64,000 nt of DNA, taken from the NCBI GenBank assembly GCA_025175895.1, contig CM045998.1:14927153-14991152 (forward strand), read 5' to 3'. The notes beneath the pieces were generated by a model, which saw only the letters and a list, made by a program, of their open reading frames with translations, was not told the DNA's origin and searched no databases. Both the position numbers and the translations under genes were made by a program. Below are positions 33,470 to 45,800 of the stretch, one piece after another (position 1 is the first letter of the stretch; each line of letters begins with the position of its first letter). Origin of the DNA: Wurfbainia villosa. Taxonomy: Eukaryota > Streptophyta > Magnoliopsida > Zingiberales > Zingiberaceae.

Positions 33470-34699
33470 ATGTGGTCGTCCTCTCCGTGGGTGGTCGCCG
33501 AAGAAGAGTGGGACCTTGGCGCGGTGGTGCGGGGTGGCCGTCCGGCGCCGTCGACGCAGAGGAGCGAAACCGCTCGGCTTCCTTCCCCAACGAAGTTAAA
33601 CGGTGCGACGGCGAAGGAGGCGGTGGCAGAGGTTGGTAGAGGTGGCTTCTTTTCGGGTTTCCCGGATCTGTTACAGAGACGGGATGGATTCCAGGAGCTG
33701 GAGGAGCTTTACAAGCCTTTCTTTTTTCCCGAAATTCAGCAGCATCCGCTACGGCGGCTAGGAAGTCCTTCGGCATCGTGGGTTTCCCCTGCTGACGCTT
33801 CCACTGCCGTCGTCGAGTTTCTGCAACCTCAGAATGCCCACCCGCAGCCGCCTCAGATCCCTCGTTCCAGAAAGAGGTAGACGTATTAGCTCCCCTTCCA
33901 ATCTGCAGATTAAAATTAAGAGCGAACTTTGATCTAGAAATTGAATTTTCATTCCAGGAAGAACCAGCAAAAGAAGGTGGTATGCCACGTTCCAGCCGAC
34001 GGGCTCTCAGCCGACGTGTGGGCGTGGCGAAAGTACGGCCAAAAGCCCATCAAGGGCTCTCCTCATCCTCGGTAAATGATCGATATAAGCAATTCTCTGT
34101 ATCGAAAATAACTTCGAAGCGAGCAAGGAGCTAATTTTGGGTGTTGGGGATATAGGGGATACTACCGCTGTAGCAGCTCCAAGTGTTGCCTCGCGCGAAA
34201 GCAGGTGGAGCGAAGCCGAATCGACCCGGCCATGTTCATCATCACCTACACCGCCGAGCATAACCACCCTGTGCCCACTCATCGCAACTCCCTCGCCGGA
34301 AGCACCCGCCACAAATTCCTTTCCCCTGCTACTGCATCCGCTGCCGCGGACAACGGCGCGCAGCCTCCTTCCGTCGACCACTCACCCAACCCACAGTCGG
34401 TGGGTCTCTCCCCCACCACCCCGCTCACGGCCTCCGTGGAGGACGAAATTCTCCCCCTCCGCTCAGAGGACGGAGACGCCGGAGATGAAGCGGAGGACGA
34501 CGAGGAAGAGGACGAAATGCTACTGGACGTGGAGGGCATGCACGTCATGGGCGAAGACGACTTGCTGTTCTTGGGCGGAGCTGCCTCACCGGAGGCGGAG
34601 GCATTGCTCGACGACGGAGGTGCGTCTGCAGATCATCGTTTTCCTCTACCATGGATACCGCACAGCAGCGACGCGGCCGCGACAGCCGGTGGCATCTGA
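33470..34699 (+). CDS. WRKY transcription factor, group IIe (WRKY22/27/29-like)
   Basis: A nuclear DNA-binding protein expected to bind W-boxes (TTGAC). Exons are 33470-33876, 33958-34071 and 34156-34699, joined at GT-AG introns of 81 and 84 bp, for 354 residues. The N-terminus has EEEWDLGAVVRG, the motif that opens WRKY22-type proteins, which supports the ATG at 33470. A basic stretch (RSRKRKNQQKK, about 132-142) is a likely nuclear signal. WRKYGQK is at 159-165, and the zinc finger ligands are C179, C185, H209 and H211 (CX5CX23HXH). The second intron lies after the PR of KGSPHPR, the usual WRKY position. An acidic run (about 272-285) precedes the C-terminus. Two oddities in a very conserved stretch are C184 where Gly is usual (KGC reads KCC) and His172 where Tyr is usual. 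It could still be functional; no lesion is visible. Confidence 0.9.
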
Positions 34700-35900
34700 C
34701 GTCCCTCCTTTCGTTCTGTATCCGGCAAACAGCAGACAGCAGCAGCCGCAGAGCCAGAAAGAGAGAGAAACGAAGAGGGAGGGAGAAACCATCTTGTCCA
34801 TTCATTTTCCCTTTACCACATTCCTCGCCGTAGTATTTTTTTTCTCCCTTTTTTCTTCTCTCTCTGTCAGACAAGGATTTTCCCCTCCTCTTTCAGAAAG
34901 CTGTATAGTTCATGAGAAATTATCAAATGGAATTAAGTTGCAGAACGCCATTGAATTGCTCCACAATCGAATATGCATTCATTTCTCAGACTCACACAAC
35001 AGGAAGCGAAACTATCTCCGAAAATGAACCCTTTTTTTTTCTTTCTAACTTTCCACGATCATCTTCCTTCCTCACGCCCCTTCGCCTTTCAATCTCTCAT
35101 GAGAATTCAATACTGATCTATTTCTATTTGACTTCTTACTTAAAAAAAAAAAAGAAGAAGAAGAGATAATCAAGTCAAGTCTACGCCTTCGTATGCGCTT
35201 GAAGAACTACGCAATGCTTTAGGATTGCTCCTTAGTGAAACAGTCTTGTCAGAAATCTTGCCATCTTCTAATCTAATCTTTAATCTACTGCCTCCTCCCT
35301 TCTTTCATTTAATTAATCATCAAAACGACATTATTTAAAGGCGATTCCTATCTAATCAAATCACGCTCGGCCATCCTCGAGATCCAACAGCAATACTTTT
35401 CCTTAATCGAGACGTAATTAAGTCCCTGCAGCATGCTGCATCTGTATAACAGAGGTGTACTAAACAATTCGTCAATGGCCATAACCGATGCGAGATTCCT
35501 CCCAATCCCAAGACGATGAGGCACAAACAGATGACAAACTCATCTTCGAGATCTTCAGTCGTCTCAGTTTAAAATAATCACACGGGGATAATTAAGTTCT
35601 CGACGATAAAGATTGACTCAGAAACAGTAGCATGCACTGGCATCAGGAAAAGGAAGCATGATGAAGGTGCCTATGCATGCACTGCCCACAGGGAACGGCG
35701 ACATCAAATTGTCAATGGCCTTTTCGGCATGTGTTTCTGCTTGGAGTTGCCCTTCCTCACAGAGCACGCATCCACCAGGAGAAGAAAGAGCCTTCCGGGA
35801 CTCTGCTTGTGAACAAATTAAAGATCCAGATTTCTAATGAAACTGATAATCGCCATAGTATTCCCGTTTTTTTTTTCTTTTTTTTTTTCACTGTTCGATT
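34700..35900. other. WRKY 3' flank and intergenic sequence
   Basis: Homopyrimidine and poly-A/T tracts (for example 35140-35165 and 35866-35889) and no further gene. The WRKY 3' end is probably in the first few hundred bases, but I see no single decisive polyadenylation signal. Confidence 0.4.
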
Positions 35901-36434
35901 TAGACATGCTTATTGATTCCTCGTTTTCGATTCCGATTCGATTATAATCGATTTTAAATCCGTCGATGTTGGAATCAGTTCCGAACCGATTTCAGTTCCA
36001 ATGTTTTAACTTTGAAACCAATTCAATCCGAACCGATTCCGAACCAATTTCAAAACGGTTCCGGATCGATTCCGAAACAATTCCAAACCATCTTCCTTGA
36101 AGTTGAGTTTCCAAATTCACCTATCACATTGGGATCATATTCTTTTTTTCTATCGCAAAATAATATTGTAAACATGTTAGCATGCTAAGAGCTTCCACTT
36201 TTAAATTAGCAACCGAAACCATATCAAAATCAGAACAAGAACCGGTTCTGAACCGGTTCCGAAATGGTTTCGAACTAGTTTCGAAATCGATTGGAATCAA
36301 ATCGAACCGGAACCGGAATCGGAATGGTTCCGGTTCGGTTCCAGAATCGGTTTATCTGAATCGGTTCCGATTCCGAATTTAACGAATTAGTTTCGACTCG
36401 ATTTCGGATCGAACCGGTCCGTTAAGCATGCCTA
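35901..36434. mobile_element. Foldback/hAT-like MITE with long GAACCGG-type inverted arms
   Basis: The termini are TAGACATGCTTA and, inverted, TAAGCATGCCTA (11 of 12). Flanks GTTCGATT and ATTCAATT are a probable 8-bp duplication with two changes. The arms (35930-36100 and 36240-36420) consist of GAACCGATTCCGAACC-like words and their reverse complements, so most of the 534 bp can fold into one imperfect hairpin around a ~120-bp centre. No coding capacity. Confidence 0.7.
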
Positions 36435-36539
36435 ATTCAATTTTACGGCTTGCAGAATTATATGAGAATCAGGGAGATGAAGGTGGATCGCTTGCGTACA
36501 AAGAAACAAAGGATTTGATGCCATCGTATGCTCTAGATG

Positions 36540-36788
36540 GAGAAGTAGGACTGTAAACGAATCAAGTATTCGTGAATAAATTTGGTGCTCGGCTTAATAA
36601 GAGTTCGTTTATGTTCGTTCAATATGTATCAAAGTCAATCGATAAATAAGTTTGAACAATTTAATAAATTAAATAAACAAACTTGAATATATATGTATTC
36701 GGCTTTTTAATGTTCGTAAACAGTATTCATGAATAAATTCATTTATACTCATTTTATAAATAAGGATTAAAATAAACAAACAAGTTTA
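36540..36788. other. AT-rich repeat remnant at the CACTA target
   Basis: Words such as GTTCGTTTATGTTCGTTC and AATAAACAAACAAG recall the long-inverted-repeat MITEs common in plants. Related AT-rich text resumes at 55547, on the other side of the CACTA element, so the element landed in it. Confidence 0.4.
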
Positions 36789-37270
36789 CACTACAAAAAA
36801 AACTGATTTTTGGCGACGAACTTTGACAACGAAAATAATTTGTTGCAAATCTGCAACAAATTTTGCGATGAAATTTATGTTTCGTCGCAAATTTATAACG
36901 AAATTTCTGACAAAAAAAAATTTGTTGCAAAAATTATAAAAATTCCAACATTTAAATTTCGTTGCAAAATTCGTCGCAAATTGGCGATGAAAATTTTTTT
37001 TCGTCGCCAATTTGCGACGAAAAAATAAATTCGTCGCAAATTTCTGCAACGAATTTTTTTTTTCGTTGCAGAAACCTGCAACGAATTTAAAATTCGTTGC
37101 AGAATCTGCTACGAATTCAAAATTCGTTGCAGAATCTGCAACGAAAAAAAATTCATTGCAGAAATTAGATTCAAGAACGCCTAATTTATTTTTTCGTTGC
37201 AGAATCTGCAATGAATATAGAATTCATCGCCAAATTGGCGACGAAATTAGTAACGAAAAAATATTCGTCG
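36789..37270. repeat. 5' subterminal repeat region of the CACTA element
   Basis: About two dozen short motifs TTCGTCGC, GCGACGAA, TTCGTTGCAGA and TCTGCAACGAA, often as adjacent inverted pairs, in AT-rich spacers. In En/Spm such subterminal motifs are the binding sites of the second gene product and are needed in cis for transposition. The match in role is inferred. Confidence 0.8.
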
Positions 37271-38112
37271 CTAATTTTTCCCTAATTATCCCGCCGATCC
37301 AACTCTCTCCATTTCTTCTTCCCTCTCCCTCTCTTCTTCCCTAATTATCCCGCCGATCCAACTCCTCCCATCACCGGCCCGTCGGTAAGTCTCCCTCTTC
37401 TTCCCTCTCCCTTTTGGCGTCGTCGTCGGGCTGCGGCAACATGCGAGTGCGGCCAAGCTGCCGCGCTCCGCGCTTGATAGGCTCGCATCGTCGCATCGGC
37501 GCGCGTCGCCGCTGTGCGCACTTCGCGTGCTGGGCCGGTGCCGTGTCGCGTGCTCGCGGCGATCTTGCCGCCGCTGCGCGAGCTCGCGTGCGCGATCTTC
37601 TTCGCGCGCAAGGTCGCGTCAGACCATACCGTGAGCATGCGGCGACATCGGTCGCCGCGAGCTCGCGACGGGCACGTGGTGGAGGCTAGGTAATATAATA
37701 TTTTGTTTAATAGGTTGTCCTACTTTGAAGGTGTTTGTCAAGGTGTTCATCTAGCCGTGAGCTCATCCCCACGTTGTTTCCTTCCGGACAGGTTCGTGTA
37801 AAAATATTGTTTATAACATTATTTACAGTATTATGAATTCTGTTATAATTTTTAATCGTAATGTTTGATTTTAAGTAATTTAATTACTGTTAGTAGATCA
37901 TAATTTGTTCGAAATAATGATATTATAATTTGCAATTAAATATCACACAAAATCATATTTAGTATTAGAAAAATTTAATTAATGTTGAGTATAAATTTAT
38001 GATTAGATTGATATATATATATATACGGATGAAGTTAATTTGGAAGAAATGAAAATTAATCGTTGTTGATATAATTTCGAATACAGGATCGATGGAGAGA
38101 AAATGCAGTTGA
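37271..38112 (+). other. CACTA leader with a GC-rich insert
   Basis: A 28-bp sequence beginning TTCCCTAATTATCCCGCCGA is present twice (about 37278 and 37339). 37420-37690 is strongly GC-rich, with open frames in several phases and words such as CGCGCGTCGCC. It differs sharply from the surrounding AT-rich element and may be a captured host sequence. 37690-38112 is AT-rich and looks intronic, with a possible acceptor just before 38088. Confidence 0.45.
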
Positions 38113-39745
38113 ATGTATAAAAAGAATTTATCAGAACGTCGTGGTTTAACCGATGAATTTATAATTGGGTTGAAACAATTTTTGAGATTTGCTACTAATA
38201 ATGTTGAGTTTATGGATGGGAATAAGTTAAGGTGTCCGTGCAAAAAATGTCATATTGGTAAATTTTTCCAATGTGATAAAGTTCGAGAACATCTTTGTAG
38301 ATTTAGTTTTACGCCAAATTATTATAATTGGACTTGTCATGGTGAACCGTTTATATCCGATGAAGAGGTTGGACGAAACATATAAAGGACCGTTAGTGGA
38401 GAGCAAGTATATTACGATCAATGCAATCCGTACCAGAGGATGATAGTTGATGCAGTTGGTCATAATTTAGATACCGAACCAAACACCACAAGTTCTAGTT
38501 ATCCTCAAGCATTTGAACACATGTATAATAATTATTCAACACCGTTGGAGGAGGTAGAAATTACTGGTGGTAATGAAAATATGCACAATGAGCCATATAT
38601 AAAATTTCAAGAAGTATTGAAAGCTGCAGATGAACCCGTGTGGTCCGGTTGTGACAGTCACAAAATTATCTCTCATCGCAAGATTGTTGAATGTTAAAGC
38701 TGAGCATAATGTGTCAGAAGAATGTTTTAATAATTTTGTTCAAGTTATTGGAGAAGTATTGTCGCGTGATCACATAATGCCGAATGATTTTTACAGTATG
38801 AAAAAACTTGTGAAAGATTTGGGTCTTCCGGTGCAAAGAATTGATGTTTGCAGAAATGGTTGCATGCTATATTGGGGAGATAATGCAGATTTAGAGACTT
38901 GTAAATTCTGTAGTTAATGTAGGTAAAGAGTACCACGAGATCAAATCGTAATAAACGATTAAAATCATTCAGACAAATGTTCTATTTGTCTTTAACTCCT
39001 AGATTGCAAAGGCTAGCTTTATGCTTCAAAGGTGACTGCTGAACACATGACTTGACATGCAAATCATGAAACAGAGAATGGGCTAATGTGTCATCCATCT
39101 GATGCAGAGGCGTGAAAAAATTTTGATCGAACATATCTTGAGTTTGCAAATGAGATTCGAAACATCAGGTTGGGTCTATGTGCTGATGGATTTGCTTCGT
39201 TTGGCAAATCAGGAAGAACGTATTCTTGCTGGCCAATTATTGTAACTCCGTACAATCTTCCTCCTGGTATGTGTATGAAAACACCTTATATGTTTTTAAC
39301 ATTGATTGTGCCTGACTCTCATAATCCGAAGAAGTTAATAGATGTTTATATGCAACCGTTGATTGTCGAGTTGATCCAACTATGGGACGTGGGTGTTTCC
39401 ACGTATGAAGTCCATACTAATCAGCTGTTCACTATGAGAGCTGCACTTCTTTGGACCATAAATGATTTTCCTGCTTATGGGATGTTATCGGGTTGGAGTA
39501 CTGCGGGGATTTTAGGATGTCCAATATGTATGGAGAGATCAAAGTCATTCAGATTGAAAAACGGAAAGAAACCGAGTTATTTTGATTATCGTAGACAATT
39601 TTTACCGCCAAATCATAAATTCAGAAGAAATAAAGAAAAATTTACTAATAATAGAATTGAAAGAACACCTCCACCAATCAGATTCACGGGTCAAAGTCTA
39701 TAGCAAAGAGTGCTTAACTTTCCATCTGTTATTGAAGACCCCAAT
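38113..39745 (+). pseudogene. TNP2-type CACTA transposase, 5' part
   Basis: 38113-38385 encodes a transposase-associated domain with EFIIGLKQFLRFA, a CPCKKC cluster and YYNWTCHGE. After a frame change come GCMLYWGD...CKFC (about 38860-38915) and a badly broken stretch (38917-39165). 39170-39703 is then a clean TNP2 core with GRTYSCWPIIVTPYNLPPGM, a FLTLIVPDSHNPKKLIDVY block, MRAALLWTINDFPAYG, WSTAGILGCPIC and RRQFLPPNHKFRRNKEKF. This enzyme would cut and join transposon ends as a DDE-type transposase. A TAG at 39701-39703 interrupts the frame, which then continues (QRVLNFPSVIEDPN) to 39745, where a retrotransposon entered. Confidence 0.88.
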
Positions 39746-42700
39746 TGTCACGCCCCGATGGAGTCCCCGTCAGACAAAAATCCGACAGCATCTCCCCTGT
39801 ATGGGTGACAATACCAATTTCCATACAAGGCATACACGACCACTATACATCGGTCAACACGACCGGAATCCAAACAATCCACGCTGATAATAAAATAGGC
39901 CTCAGGCCAACAATCAAATAATATAACCGAAAGTATATCAGAACTAAACCTACCCCTTCTGCCATCTTGGCAGGAATACTCAACCAAAATCCAATCCAGA
40001 ACTAAATCCGAGTAAAAGTCCATAAGGACACCAAAAATCCACAAATACATAAATCCAATTCCAGTCCTAAATATATCTTCTAAATAAGATATCCAAAACC
40101 AAAAACAAATAACCAAATAAACTTCCACGACGAGGGGGTTTGGCAGCTGGGCTCTCCTGACAGTTTCATCCTGAAATAGATATAAATCGACGGGGTCAGT
40201 TCAAAGAACTCAGCGGGTAGAGTCGATATGCAAGTAAGATATAGCTAACAATAAAAATTATGCCAGTACAGTCTCACATATAGGGTAAGCAAGAAATAAA
40301 TGCAAAAGGACTGTACTCACCTGAATCTCCTACCCTGATATAGGAGCATGTGCCTGACTAGAAGTAATAAAGTCCTCACCATATATATAAATACGTATCC
40401 TGTATGCATGACAATCATATGCACATCTAAGGCAGCAATAAAAATGCAGCAAACACAATACAAATGTTATCCATGCAAAATGCATGTCGTGCCAATGACA
40501 TGGTCACCCATGACGCCAGTCAGCCACCTCACACGCGATGGTGAAGCCGAGTGGGTAGGGCTATGACTACTGTGCACTCTGCCATCACTGCTCCTGAGTG
40601 ACCGAGTGGACAGGATGCTGTCGGAGTACACCTATCCTCCTGCCCCAAACATAGTGGGGGAGCTAAGCTCTCATCTCCCGGTGTCATAGACCAGAGGAGG
40701 GATCCCTGCCCGCTACCACGCTGCCTCATCGCTACCCATGAGCGGACCAGCGGAGCCTGACAGAGCAACTGCACACACTCTCCTGATATACCACTAACCC
40801 ATGAGTGGCACTGTGTGCAGGCCATGTAACTGGCTGCAGGCTCAACAATAATGGAACCCCATCCAGCCAGCATGCAATCATGCAAAAATGGTGCATGATA
40901 CTAAAGCATGTAAATCCTACTCAAAATACCTATCCGAATAATATGTACAATCAATATGTACATATCCATAATCCAAATAATTATGATCCAAGTCAAACAG
41001 GGAGATATAATCATATCCTATCACATGCATGTATCAAGTAGGCACCAAAAGCATACTAGGCATATAAACATGAAAAATTATTGTAAGCTATCCTAACTAG
41101 CATATCAACAATGACTATATCTAAAAGATAAGTCAAAATACCCGCCTGCCAAATATTCGCAAAGAGAACCAGATCGTCACGGCCCGTGATCGCCTCGCTA
41201 TTATTAAGCACAAAATACCATTCACCAAATCGAATACATAATCGATTCCTTCCATAACCAATTAATCCAAAATAAATCCATCAAATCCAAGCACACGACA
41301 ACGTGCTAAATACTACTATGTATCTCCAAGTAGACCCTCAACCCGTAGGTCATAAACTGTGATTAACTCCTCAAGCCAAAAACGTATCCTTGAAATTTAT
41401 CTCACCATGATCAATACTCATCATATGAAAATATTATCCATCTCACAACAAATGATCGAATCGAATCCTACATCGACCTCATATCCGATCCACTAGATTG
41501 ATTTAATTATCCTATTCAACCTAATCAATCCTCCATACTGAATTACAGAACCGATCATAAATATGAATCCAACCTAACCCTAGGTGACATACTCACGACT
41601 CAACCAATCCTTACCTCAAACACGATCCAACACTTGGATCCCACAACTTGGCACCCACAATCCCTTTACAACCATTAACAACCCATAATTACACCGATTT
41701 AGGGCTCTAACCAACCCTAATGAAACACTCACTCCATTAGTCCTTCCTCACTCACACACAGTCGAGCAACACCCATTCACACCCGAACAAAACCCTCACA
41801 GCCGGCACAATCGGCCAACCTAAATTTCAAAAATTCAAATTTTACAATAGTAACCACAGAATCTTTTAATGACTGCCAAAAGATAGAGGATCGTTCAAAC
41901 TTACCATTCGTTGCCATCTTCCTGCCATCCCCTGTTCATCTGCAACCGGTGCTCACGATCACTGTCCAAAACCACTGATCAAGCTCAAACAAGAAATCCA
42001 CAGCTAGGTTTAGAACTCATCCAAAAATCAAGGAAAACAAAACCTCACCTTGCTCCGGTGACCACCGGCGCAGTGAAATCCACAATACCGACAGAAAATC
42101 CCCAAATCTGACAGCCCCCCCCTCGCGACCGCACAACCCAGCGCCTACTCGTTGTCGCCACAACTGTAGACACCGACGAGGACACGGTGGAGCTGCCACC
42201 AACACAACCTCCCTAGCCGTCGACTGTCGCGAGGAGGCTCCTTGTTGTTCTCGTCCGCAGGGATCGTCAAGGACGATCCAGTCACCGTCGTCAGCCGCGG
42301 GAAGACTCCCTGCTGCCACTCGTCCGCAGGGATCGTCGAGGACGATGAAGTCGTCGCCGTCCGCAGCAAAGACGAGCACCGCGCGTGCGGCGGTGGACGG
42401 CGAGCCCGCAGAGGATCGGCGGAGATTCGAGCACAGAGGGAGGTTGCGGCGGTTAGAGCGAGGAGGGCGGTGCCGGCAAAGGCGAACCCTGCCTGGTCGT
42501 CGGCGGAGAAGGGCGGAGTCGGGCGAGAGAGGAAACCGCAGAGGGAATCGGGCGTCGGGCACGTGGAACTGCCGAAGGACGAAAGAAAAAGTCGTGACGG
42601 GGAAAAGAAAATGAAAATAGAAAAACCTAAACTTATATTTTATCCTATTTACTCATCTAAACAGGCCCTTTAAAAGTCTGTTTTCCCTATCCCCGTAATT

Positions 42701-42842
42701 ATCTCGTACGACCTCCGTTTAAATCCAGAAAAATTTCAGAAAAATTCCTAAAATTTTCTAAAAATCCCGAAAAATTTTCAGGATTATTTTTCTTAATTCT
42801 TTGGCCATTTAATTTAATATTTTAAATTTTACGTATTTAACA
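39746..42842 (-). repeat. Left (3') LTR of the LARD-like element
   Basis: A direct repeat of 47398-50534. 42130-42600 is GC-rich and is copied in the right LTR at about 49800-50290. Most differences are transitions plus small indels. The density varies: about 9 in the first 150 bp, fewer in many other stretches. Confidence 0.9.
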
Positions 42843-45800
42843 TTCTCCCCCACTAATAAAAATTTGGTCCCCAAATTTCCTACTCATGTATGAGTACGAG
42901 ATGTCACAACAACCATCTCCGGTATTTGGAGACAAGTCACACCTCAAGTGACTAAGTGAGGTTACTGATATCTCTTAAAATAAAATCACACTTGCTTCTA
43001 ACATCCCTTCCAAAGTATGAATAGTATCTTCATTTCGACCACCTATAATAAGTACCTAGCTGTACCAGAGTGGAGCTCGATATCCGTGACCTGTAAAAGA
43101 CTATGCCATAATCCTAAGGTAAATCCTGAATCGCTATCTCATATGATACTCACAGATACTCCATGAACTGAAAAATCGCCACAGTATAAACCTATCCAGC
43201 GATCCAATAAACTCATAGTATGGATCGGAAGAAAAATGAGTGGACTTAGCTAATCATACTAAGTCCTTTCCGAATTCCAAATAATCTCCCAACACTGTCC
43301 CTCATACTAGGCTTTCACGTCCAACTCGGTACAGAACCTTGCTGATTATTAGTATTCCACCTTTACTAGTTGACACACTGATCACCAGACTGCCAAGTCA
43401 ACTAAGTTCCGCATGACGTCCCACCACGGAGAACGTTTCAATACTTACTATTTTCCGAATACAATCCTATACATCTGCAAAATATATAAAACCTATTGCA
43501 ATCTTCAGCAATACTTATCAAAATATCATGACCAAGCCTCGTGGCTCTCAGAGTAATGCAAAAGGCACTACTTACGGGCAACGACATGCTACCACGACCG
43601 GGACTCGTAGCCAGTCAAGATGCCAGGTAGCTATCTAGCCACCACCGACCTACAATTTCCACTATCACTAATTCCGAACCGGTAGAGCAAGAGTACAACT
43701 CTATGGTAGATGCTCTCTATCATCCCAACAGGAATCTATCTGTTATTCCTGAATCAATAGTAACTCTTCCTAAATTCGAATGCAACTATATAACCCACCA
43801 TTCTTCTCGGAGACGGAGAAATATTTCCTCACAAGAGAAACCTACTTTCAAAAATCCACTCTATCGCACAAAAATGGGAGGTGACTGGGAGACTATTATG
43901 ACCGATCTCCCTAGTTGCAACTATCCGTGTTCTAACAACTCATGCAGCTACCCAGTAGCTAGCCAAAACCCTATGAGTATTCCGGCTCCTCCCTATACAA
44001 TACAACATAACACAACTACATCCACGTCATATATATGACAACCCATCTCGTAGTTCCTCATTTGACATAAATATGGGATACGTCTTGATCAACTAAATCA
44101 GAAACGCTCCATTCTCTGAAACATCGCATCCACATATAAATTAACCTTCCTTTCACTCGAGAATGATCACACAACACTGGTGTAACAGTCAACAATCGTC
44201 TGAGCCCTGAAACTAGTTTCACAAGCTTCAGACCAAGTAAATTCCATCATCAATCAGTGGTGTAGTACCACTAGAGCATCCTATCCATATCTATGGTAAT
44301 AATCAAATCAATACCAGAAAACCATCATTTACGGTGGCCGAGTGCTCAACTCCAACTGCTACCATCACAAATGATCCAATCGTGTCCAGAATACACGATT
44401 TCCCAAATCCCTGGACGACAAAGTCATCAATAAGTTTAATAAGATAATCAAACCTCATGCAATTCATACCAAGTATGAGATTGTCATCGCTATACACCTG
44501 CATCTTCTTTACTCTAGGCTGATGATATATCAATCATCCCTACGACTTTGATAATTGTATGACATCCTGTCACTACAATATCAACACACCAATCATAAAT
44601 CAATCCTAGAGTATACACAGGTGTCCTATAGTTGATCTAAATAGATCCTCAATCCACCATGAAGGATAATCATTTCCTTCTACCACTACCACATTCCATC
44701 ATCGATAATCATTGTATAACCTCAAAGGTCCATCTCTCTTTGAACAATGAGTTCCAGAGCTTCTCAAGAAATAAAATACTGGGACAAATAAATATCCCAT
44801 CCTACACCTCTTATAATTGGAACTTAGATTCTTCCAATTCCCATAGTATTAAGCAACACTGATACCAACTAAATTATCCCCTGGTAAAATCGTCATTCTA
44901 ACAAATACCTCTTGGCATCATCAACCTTGCCAACTTTGAAAGACCGATCGATGAGGGTATCTAAGCAACTTGATTTGATGCTTAGCCAATTGAATGACAT
45001 CGCCTTGAGTATATTACGAGCTTCAACAACCCTGTGCGCTTTACACTAGCCCTCAGCTAACGCACCATAAGTAAAAACATTTGGCTCATAAAATATCATT
45101 ACCTCAGTACCAAATAAATTATCTCAGAGTAGGGGATCTTTGATATCGAAACTATTTCCGAAATCACTCCGATCGCCTACTCTACTTGCCTATACAGCGG
45201 CAAGCCTAGAAGTTCCTCCAACACTATATCTAATTACTCTCGAATTATACAAGCATCCGAGAGACATTCTTATACCATCATGTCACAATCATAACCTCCA
45301 AGTTAATATCCAGATATCCACATCATATCAACCAAGTTAACTATAAAACAACTAAGTCAACTCTCTCACCAAAATATAACATTTCCATTAATCAACCTCT
45401 AAACATCCAAAATCAATATCATACTCCTCTGATAATCATCACAGTAATCATCTCAACATCTCACCTGTCGGTGGAAACACTATTAATCCACATGATCCAA
45501 ATATAGAAATCCTTTTAATCCTATATGTACATGTTTTAACCACAGATATCTGTAAACACCTGTATCCCTCAATATATCATCAAGTAAGGTAAACTATAGT
45601 AATACCTCAATGATCAATCCTTCAACCATCTATAATTCCTTTCGAGTAAAGATGCAAACTCATCCAAGTTTTGCTCTTAACGGATTCCCTATTTCACAGT
45701 GACTTAGAATAAAAATTCGGTAACTGTATGAACCTAGGTGTACACCTCTTCCTCTCATTTTCTTCAAGAACCATACAACTAGTCTCATATCTTCACAAGT

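Noticed and set aside
42017..42673. Long GC-rich frames of 143-181 codons on both strands
   Set aside because: They lie in the LTR of the LARD-like element, are open on both strands at once and recur in the partner LTR; base composition explains them.
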